From Paramarasmius palmivorus (Eukaryota > Basidiomycota > Agaricomycetes > Agaricales > Marasmiaceae): a DNA stretch of 64,000 nt. Each line of letters starts with the position of its first letter. Positions within the stretch are counted from its first letter, which is position 1. Shown here one piece after another: positions 56,146 through 64,000 of this stretch. Both the position numbers and the translations under genes were made by a program. The notes below the pieces were generated by a model that was not told where the DNA came from, searched no databases, and worked only from the letters and a program-made list of their open reading frames with translations. Location of the stretch: NCBI GenBank assembly GCA_037176845.1, contig JAYKXP010000017.1, forward strand, positions 62,001-126,000, in the 5' to 3' direction.

Positions 56146-56332
56146 TTTTCAGACCCAGCGGCACTTCAGCGCTTCAACAAGTTCAAGCGTCAAACTTCTC
56201 AAGTTCACTTCGGAACCGAAGGATGAGTCACCCTCATCCCCACGTGACTTGACTTTCAAAACCGCCACGCGGTCCCGATTCGCGACGCGTCGACGTCGTT
56301 GTTCTCGCGCCCTTCCTTTCTTTCTTCCCACC

Positions 56333-59300
56333 ATGAGTTCCCAACCTCCCCAACACCCCCGCTTCGGTACCAGCGGTACAGTCGTCCAAGCAAAAGTCAA
56401 TGCCTTTCATCTCAAGTGGTCTAGTCGCTCCATTATTTATCAGTACGCAAGTGAGTTTAAAAGTCCTTTGATCGCCTAGGGATCCCGCTGATTGCTCACT
56501 TTTATGTTAATTAGTCGGTATGTCAGGATCTCTCGCCTAACATGAAATTCGTTCTGATTGCTCATCTCGCTCAGCGTTTCAGCCGGAATGGCCTGTAAAA
56601 CCTGGAAGAGAAGTCAAGATATCTGCTGCCAAGGGGTCGGAGCTTGTTGGTAGGATGCAGACAGGATATCCCAATTATTTCCCTGCTCTCGGCGGTACGT
56701 TCGTATCTCGCTTATGATACACAGTCTGCTAAGCATACCCGTTACAGCTTCGGATGGAAAGGGCAGCCTCTTCTCAAGTCAAAGATATAATTTCGTGACA
56801 CAGGCGGTAGGGAGTCTTTTAACTCACTCACTAGACGTTTCCTGATATCTTTATGTAGTTCAGCGTCCCCTACGATGCCCAACCGCATCTGCGCCGCCCA
56901 AAGAACGTACGCGTTACAGTGACCTTTGCTCGGGAGGTTAATATTGGGCAGGATCTAGTTCAGTTCTCCTCATTAGATTCTCTCTCATCCTATTTGACAG
57001 TCTTCTTCACGGTCTCGTTCGCGGGCAACGCAATGTCCAGACCTTTCAAGCTGACTCTGGCGCGATTGCCGCAATGAACATGCTCAACATATTCATCCAA
57101 GCTCAACCCCGACAGTACGATCTCTTGTGCCTCGACGTTATCCAAGGCGTACGCTAATCGGATTCACTGCAGAGGCGATGGAAATCTCCATAAAGGCAAT
57201 AGTTTTTACGTACGGCCAACCCGTTCTGACCGTAATTCTCTTTCAACTTCAAACTGCAATTCATATTTGTGCTTATTTTTCTATTGCTCAAGGTTCCGAC
57301 ACGGATATGGCTCCCTTGAGGCTCTGGCGCGGTTTCTTCCAGTAAGCGACTGAATATTTTGTCGCCTGTTCTTGTGCTAATTGATTCATCAGGAGCGTGC
57401 GGCCTGCGATTAACCAACTCATTGTGAACGTTGACACCACTGTCGGTGTGGTGTGCGTTATTCCTTATATTTACAAATATGCGGAGGCTGACATTCTCGC
57501 AAAGGTTGTCACGTTCTGCATTGCCGGACGTCTGCATGGCGTACCTTCAGGTTAGGAACTTCAACGACTTGCGGCTACGCCAAGGCGATGCGAACTTCGC
57601 TGCTTTAAGGCAATTCCTTCGAGGCGTGAAAGTCGTCGTGGAGATTCAAGGCCAAAGACGTCGCCCAAGAGCCATCAAGGACCTGGTGCCTAACGTTGGG
57701 GCTGTTAGATTTGATGGACCCAATGGATCTGTCACTGTTGCGGTGCGCACATTCGCACTCGGTTCATTGCCATTGCACACTGAATATGACTCTTCAGGAG
57801 CATTTCTTGAGGACGTATGGCAATGCAGCCCGTATCCAGGAAGGAGATCTTGGTGTTCGCATTGGGCAGCATGAGCTATTCCCGATCCAATGTTGTCAAG
57901 TGGAGAATCAGCTGTACAGAGTAAGTACACGATATGACATTGATATAGACCTATCTGCTCACTGTGTCTTCCCTCAGCCCAAGATGCAGTCGCCGAAACA
58001 TGTAAAGGCAATGTTGGATTTCATGCCTCGAAACCCTGAAGACAGGCTACAAGTCATCCAACATGGATGGAACTCTCTCGGATACTCTGACTCTGGCATC
58101 CTCAAAGGAGCTCGCATTACAATCGACCCGAAACCATTGTCCGTCGAAGGCCGTATTTTGGATCCTCCTACGCTACGCTATGGAGGAAATCAAAAGGTTC
58201 AGATAAGTGTACGCACCCTACTCGGTATACCTCTACCTTCAGACTAATTGCACTCGGACAGTCATCCAAGCGAGGTGTCTGGGATGCTATGAACAAGGTC
58301 TTTAAGGATCCTAAAGCCATTGGAACGCTTATGGTCGTTAACATGACGGAAACCCGCGCCACTCCGATCATGGGGGACTTTATTCGTGATCTTTGTAAAG
58401 TTATGCACGAGCGGGGTATGATGTCTTTGGCATGAAAATTTATCAGCTAATCATTGCCACTGTCTCTTACCAGGCATGAGTAAGGATTTTATTTTGGATT
58501 GTAGAATGCATAAAAGATTAACGTTGTTTGACTGCAGGGGTAGACAGGTGCACTGAAATTATTGATGAGTCTCCTTTGGGAGGAGCCGAGGAGATCGCAA
58601 AAGTACAGCTTTAGAACCTCCTTCTCTTCGATGACTCACTCACGCATCAACTTGTAGATTCTCATGAAACACGGCAAAAGATATCAGCCTACCCTTACCA
58701 TCGTCATTCTGAAAGAAAATGCTCCAGACGTCTACACCGCCGTTAAGAGGTTCGGTGATGTTATAGCGGGTGAAGCCACCCAGTGCGTTGTATGAGTATT
58801 TTCTCGGCTGTCTTCGTTGTGTCGTAAGCCCTGATGTCGCTGTACAGAGGTGGTCCAGGAAGATCTGGGAGAGGTACTCTGCTAGGGGCTGCAACCAATA
58901 CCACAATAACTTGATCCTGAAGTAAATTGATTGTCTGGAGCATCGATCGCGCGCGTTTGCTCACTCCTCTCTTAGGATCAACGGGAAACTTGGTGGCCTC
59001 AATCATGTAGCATCAAATTCTATGATGGACTACTTGTCCGAGAACCGTGCAATGGTTATAGGTCGGCTCTGGAATTTACAGCCCGTAGTTAGTTTGATAT
59101 TGACACCACTTACAGGCGCAGATGTCAGCCACCCAGGGCCTGGCAGTGCTATGCCTTCAGTTGCTGCTTTGGTCTCCTCATTGGAAGGACATGCGTGTAT
59201 GTGCCTGTTCATCCGCTTGCTTCTAACTTTTTGATGTCATGCCATAGGTCGGTATGCTGCGTGTGTCGAGGTGCAGCACCCTCGAGCAGAAATCATCCAA

Positions 59301-60415
59301 GATCTCATACCTATGCTTGATGTATGTATCCGGATTGACCGTGGTGTATTCGTGGTCATTAACCCATGGTGAAGACCGCACTTGAGCGTTTTAAAGCCGC
59401 AAACGGTTATTTGCCACGGACAATATTCTTCTTCAGAGATGGAGTCTCAGAAGGCGAATTTGAGCAAGTACGTCATCATGAACTGGAGAGAATGAAAGGT
59501 ACGTTCAAATAGATTTTGGAGTCAGGCGACCCATCTTATTGTCCCGTTTTTAGCTCGCTTAGAGCACATCTACCGCATTGACAAATGTCTGCCTCGGCCG
59601 ACAATAACGTTTATCATTGTTGGGAAGCGGCATCATTTTAGGTTTTTCCCTTCTTCCTCAAGAGACGCAGATCAGTCAGGAAACTGTCCTTCTGGTTTTG
59701 TGGTTGACAAAGGTAGCCTCCTGGTTCTAATAGAAAATCTGTTTCTCATTGTGACTTTAGGCATTACTCACCCGGTATACCAAGATTACTACCTCACATC
59801 TCAGGCCGGACTTAAAGGAAGTAAGCTATTCAACGTGGCGTTCTCGGTTCGATGCAACAGAACTTATGTCTATTTTGTTACAATAGCTAGTACTCCAGGG
59901 CATTACACAGTTCTCGAAGATGAAAACCTGGGTGGTAATGCTGACAGGCAAGGATATCTCTTTTCTCGAGCCGACCCGATACTCATCCTATGTACAATTG
60001 ATTGCAGGCTGCAGCAGCTCTCGTGCGTATATAAATCCGGGTGTCGTATTATGTCAATCCTCACTCTTGCAACAGCTATGCACTCTGTCACTGTTACTCG
60101 CGTTGCACACGGGCGGTGAAGATCCCTGCACCAGTGTATTGTGAGTTGCTATATTTTCTAAAGGTCAAGTGTCTTTAATTGACTTTACCAACGCAGACGC
60201 GGACGTACGTATCATTCCATTTACAATATGAATACGAATCTAATCTCTTCTAGTTGGTTTGTGGTCGCGCCAAGAATCATTACGATCCCAGCGCGTACGA
60301 TCTCGCCGACAGTGCTTCTGTCCATTCGGGCGGAGAATTCCAAATTGGTGCCTTCAAGTCCAAGTTCAGCCAAGCACGGACACGCGTCCAACAGAAAGGC
60401 ATGTACTTCCTCTGA
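56333..60415 (+). CDS. Argonaute protein (RNA silencing)
   Basis: Argonaute loads small RNAs and slices or silences complementary transcripts. The ATG at 56333 gives MSSQPPQHPRFGTSGTVVQA; then REVKISAAKGSELVGRMQTG, the N domain and linker pieces. The PAZ/L2 region has AMLDFMPRNPEDRLQVIQHG and the MID region SSKRGVWDAMNKVFKDPKAI, with KHGKRYQPTLTIVIL. In the PIWI domain, ADVSHPGPGSAMPSVAALVS (Asp), SSLEGHACRYAACVEVQ (Glu) and TIFFFRDGVSEGEFEQ (Asp) are followed by ITFIIVGKRHHFRFFP and VYQDYYLTSQAGLKGTSTPG. The C-terminal metal ligand is Asp in PVYYADLVCGRAKNHYDPS where animal Ago2 has His, giving a DEDD set. It ends in the family MYFL. Splicing needs one GC-AG intron (59948-60007). About 20 short introns; internal ends approximate. 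Confidence 0.9.
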
Positions 60416-60664
60416 GACAATCGGGAGCATGCAATATCTTTATATAGCCTACAAGTTGTGTAGGTCACATCTGTATCGTTACTATCCTTGTATTTCGTTG
60501 TGCAGGATGTATTGTTCGAAAGTGTATAGCAATCCAATACAAGCAGTCATAATCATGTCAATTCGTAGAAATACATATGATACATGTGGTAAGTGCATAG
60601 TAAAGTAAAACATTGCCCGAAACCAGTAGCAGTGTTGAAACCCCAAGGTCTTTTTGATAGGCAT
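60416..60664. other. Convergent intergenic between Argonaute and glutamate synthase
   Basis: About 250 bp holding both 3' ends. Short frames only; overlapping 3' UTRs are likely. Confidence 0.45.
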
Positions 60665-63600
60665 TTAAACCACCACCTCAACCTCCTGGATTTGCAGTCC
60701 ACGAGACAACTTGCTTGGAGGAGGAACAAAGGTCTGATGCATTTTCAGTTCCAGTAATATGAAGCGATAGGAAGAGTACGCACTCGTTGTTTGATTCCTC
60801 CAGCGGCTGGAAGCCTAGTGTTCCCACAGAGCCAAGTATCAACTTCGGCAGCGGCGCCTCGTCCCTCACTTGATGCGACATTAATTAACCAGGAAGTGCA
60901 TCATAAGACGTGCGTAACCTACTTGATACCCCAAACGATCAATGACTGTCCACGGCGACAGTCACCGGCAGCAAAAATCCCCTCGACGTTGGTTGAATAT
61001 TTCTATTACCCTACGGGTCAGACTAAGTCTGAAGCACTGATAGATGTGCGTACCTTGGCAGGGGTTTGGATGTTTGAACGAGCGTCTTGCTTCACACCCA
61101 AAGCTTGGATGACTTCCGATTGAGGACCAAGGAAACCGAGTGCAAGGAAGACAAGTTGAGCGGGGAAGAACTTCTCGGAGCCAGGGACCTCTTCCATCTT
61201 CCATCTTCCACCACTGTCTTTGGTCCACTCGACACGAACTGTCCAATTATCAGCGCCGTGCGTCTCATGAGTGAATAAGCACACATACCAGTATTAAGAC
61301 CCTTCAATTTTCCGTCGTCATCTACGACAAAGTCCTTCGTGGAAATACAGTACTCCCTGGGATCTGACAAACTTATTCAGTTTTTTGTCGACATAATATA
61401 CCCTTATCCATACCATTGCCGAAGTGAGCAGCAACTTCAGTATGTCCGTAATCAGTGCGGAATATCCTACATACATTGTCAGCTTGAGAGGCTCACTAGC
61501 GTATCACCACATACCTGGGCCATTGAGGCCAAGGGTTATCCCTGCCTCTAGTCACCGGTGGTTTGGGAAGAAGCTCGAAATTTGTGACCGATTTGGCACC
61601 ATGGCGCATCGCTGTTCCAATACAGTCGTTACCGGTGTCACCACCACCAATAACGATCACATCTTTGCCTCTGGCACTGATGTATGCACCGTCTTGGAGT
61701 TCTGAATCAAGCAGAGATTTGGTGTTGAGCTATAGGGCGATCAATATTAGTCGCAGAGGAAGATCACTGGACATACCTGAAGGTACTCCATAGCAAAGTG
61801 GATGCCATCGGCATTTCGATTAGGAATTCTGAGGTCGCGCGGCCAAGTGGCACCTGTGCAGATGACGACGGCGTCATTTTCAGCACGAATCTCCTCAACA
61901 TCCACATCGACACCAACGTGGGCATTGGGCACAAAGGTCTACAAAAGGGCGATGAGATGATAATTCAACATTCTCGAGGTGGTCCGATACTTACAATACC
62001 TTCCGCAGTCATGAGGTCGAGGCGACGTTGAACAACAGCCTTGTCGAGCTTCATGCTGTGATAGTAATTGAGCTTCTACTTGCGCTAGAGATTGAATAGG
62101 AGACATACTTGGGAATGCCATACATTAACAGACCTCCCATACGGTCATTACGATCGTACACAGTGACTGTATGACCAGCTTTGTTGAGTTGATCAGCGCA
62201 AGCTAATCCAGCAGGACCTGATCCGATGATGGCGACCTTCTTGCCAGTGCGGAAGCTCGGGGGTTTGGGTGACATCCATCCCATTTCGAAACCCTGGAAG
62301 CCTCTTTAGATCACTGTGCGAGAAGATTTTCATTTAAACGAACCTTGTCGATGATAGCACATTCGATACTCTTGATCCCAACCGGCTGCTCGTTGATCCC
62401 GAGGACGCATGCACCCTCACAAGGCGCGGGACAAACTCGACCAGTAAATTCAGGGAAGTTATTAGTTAGTAATAGCCGGTTGAGCGCATCTTGCCATTGA
62501 TTCTTGAAAACAAGGTCATTCCATTTGGGGATAACGTTGGAAATGGGGCACCCAGTATCCGACTGGCAGAAAGGCACACCACAATCCATGCATCGAGCAG
62601 ATTGGTACTTGAGTTCATTTTCGGTCAAACGGGACGAGATTTCCCTCCAGTCCTTGACACGCTTGCGAGGTGGACGATAAGTTTCGGCGAGACGACGATA
62701 TTTCATGAAGCCTCGAGTTTTGTCCAATTTGCCAAGACGCTGTTTAGTTGTCGACTCGTCTACCATGGAATCCTCAAGGTCAGTGACCGAAGGCTCATGC
62801 CGCATCTTTGGAGTGACAGGAACTGAGGGTGCATGAGATCGATTTGGAAGCAGGACATCCTCAAGCCCTTCGCCAGCCAAGTCGACTTGACTAGCGGTTC
62901 GGGAAGGGATCAAGTCAATAAAGCTCGAACGTAGCTTGTCTTCTTTTTCTCTCGCGGCTTGTTCCTCAAGGACACGCTTGTAATCCGAAGGCATCACACG
63001 GACGAAAAGAGGAAGTAGATGGTGGAAGTCATGGAGAACCCGATCTGCAACTTCGGAACCGGTAAAGTGACGATGGTCTTCGATGAGACTGCGAAGAGCA
63101 GCAATTTCACGAGGATCAGTGACCTTCCCAAGCTCTACTTGCTCCATATTGACTTTGGAAGCGAAAGTGTGCGCAGTATCGAGGACATAGGCAATACCAC
63201 CACTCATACCAGCAGCGAAGTTCCGTCCGGTGGTACCAAGAACGACAACACGACCACCAGTCATGTATTCACAGCCGTGATCACCAGTTCCTTCGACCAC
63301 AGCATTGGCACCTGAATTACGAACGGCGAATCGTTCTGCCGCAATTCCACGAATGAAAGCCTCTCCAGATGTCGCACCGTACAAGCAGACATTCCCAATG
63401 ATGATGTTCTCCTCTGCCTTGAATACGGAGTTCTTAGGAGGATAGACAATTAGACGACCACCAGAAAGACCCTTTCCCACATAGTCATTGGCATCACCCT
63501 CAAGCTCAATGGTGATACCAGGAGCAAGGAAAGCACCACATGATTGACCAGCAGAACCCCTCATACGGATGTGGATGGTGTCACGAGGTAGACCTTCCTC

Positions 63601-64000
63601 TCCATATAACTTCGAAACGCGGTATGACAAGGATGTACCAAGTGCTCGATCGGTATTGACGACGTCGCACTCGATGTGAACTGGCAGGCCCTTGGCAAGG
63701 GCTGGCTCAGCTTCATCAATGAATTTGTTGTCGAGACGGATGTATAGTTTGTGATCTTGTTGACGAACACGGTAGGTAGCAGCTCCTGGGCGCATCTGCC
63801 ACGCGGGTTTCAGCACGGCGGACAAGTCCAAATGAGCAGTCTTGGTAGTTCTCAGCTTTTCATTGACTTTGAGCATGTCGGCCCTTCCCACCATCTCGTT
63901 GATGGTCCGGAAACCGAGTTTCGCCATGTAACCGCGGAGCTCTTCAGCTAGATAGTAGAAGAAGTTGATAACTTGCTCGGGCTGACCAGCGAACTTGGCA
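60665..64000 (-). CDS. glt1: Glutamate synthase (NADH), C-terminal part; N-terminus beyond window
   Basis: GOGAT makes two glutamates from glutamine and 2-oxoglutarate. The fragment begins in the FMN-domain end ([35 protein letters not shown]). The alpha-subunit beta-helix follows: [31 protein letters not shown] and [20 protein letters not shown]. Next comes a linker of 120 residues, and the beta-subunit-like part with [40 protein letters not shown] and two dinucleotide folds ([40 protein letters not shown]). [20 protein letters not shown] and [19 protein letters not shown] are also present. The C-terminus reads [13 protein letters not shown], with a short extension [20 protein letters not shown] after the last intron. 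Introns are many and short. The fused alpha-beta arrangement is typical of the fungal enzyme. Confidence 0.95.

Noticed and set aside
1..64000. tRNA genes, rRNA genes, CRISPR arrays, riboswitches
   Set aside because: Scanned by eye for T-loop GGTTCGA contexts, spaced direct repeats and known RNA motifs; none were convincing, though a covariance-model search could find tRNAs I missed.

Overview
The window reads as nuclear DNA of a filamentous basidiomycete, most likely an Agaricomycete. Genes lie on both strands 50-150 bp apart, are cut by many 45-65 bp GT-AG introns with CTNA-type branch points, and encode single-copy eukaryotic proteins (SmD1, uL14, dynactin p62, eIF2B gamma, Syf1). There are no bacterial-style operons, and I recognised no rRNA, tRNA or CRISPR array.

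Layout. 1-3.1 kb: a partial uncharacterised gene, a Ser-rich uncharacterised gene, and cwc15 (spliceosome). 3.1-10.1 kb: a tandem family of fungal multi-pass membrane proteins, with three intact genes sharing one five-exon layout and two decayed copies. 10.4-12 kb: SmD1 and an uncharacterised coiled-coil protein. 13-16.7 kb: two tandem secreted, apparently GPI-anchored single-DOMON proteins whose promoters were copied with them. 17.3-24.6 kb: nitronate monooxygenase, holocytochrome c synthase, the Brix protein Ssf1 and a Kic1/Nak1-like germinal-centre kinase. 25-38 kb: catalase, ribosomal protein uL14, eIF2B gamma, a WD40 protein, Syf1 and the Rab geranylgeranyltransferase alpha subunit. 38.6-49 kb: dynactin p62, a secreted HExxH metallopeptidase, the arsenite carrier ACR3, a SET-domain protein, mitochondrial Trp-tRNA synthetase and a DUF2470 membrane protein. 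49.3-54.2 kb: an EDC4/Ge-1 decapping scaffold. 54.2-56.3 kb: a gene-free stretch with a palindromic MITE candidate and a Helitron-like element with two 3' termini. 56.3-60.4 kb: an Argonaute. 60.7-64 kb: the C-terminal part of NADH glutamate synthase, running off the right edge.

Most genes are housekeeping and functionally unrelated. Shared threads are RNA metabolism (cwc15, SmD1, Syf1, EDC4, Argonaute) and redox or metal stress (catalase, nitronate monooxygenase, ACR3, DOMON proteins). Several neighbours are head-to-head pairs 69-130 bp apart and probably share promoters. The accessory parts are the membrane-protein array, the DOMON pair and the transposon remnants before Argonaute. Exon coordinates were worked out by hand from splice consensus and family alignment from memory. 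Plus-strand models were checked for frame closure; for most minus-strand genes only the outer limits are exact.
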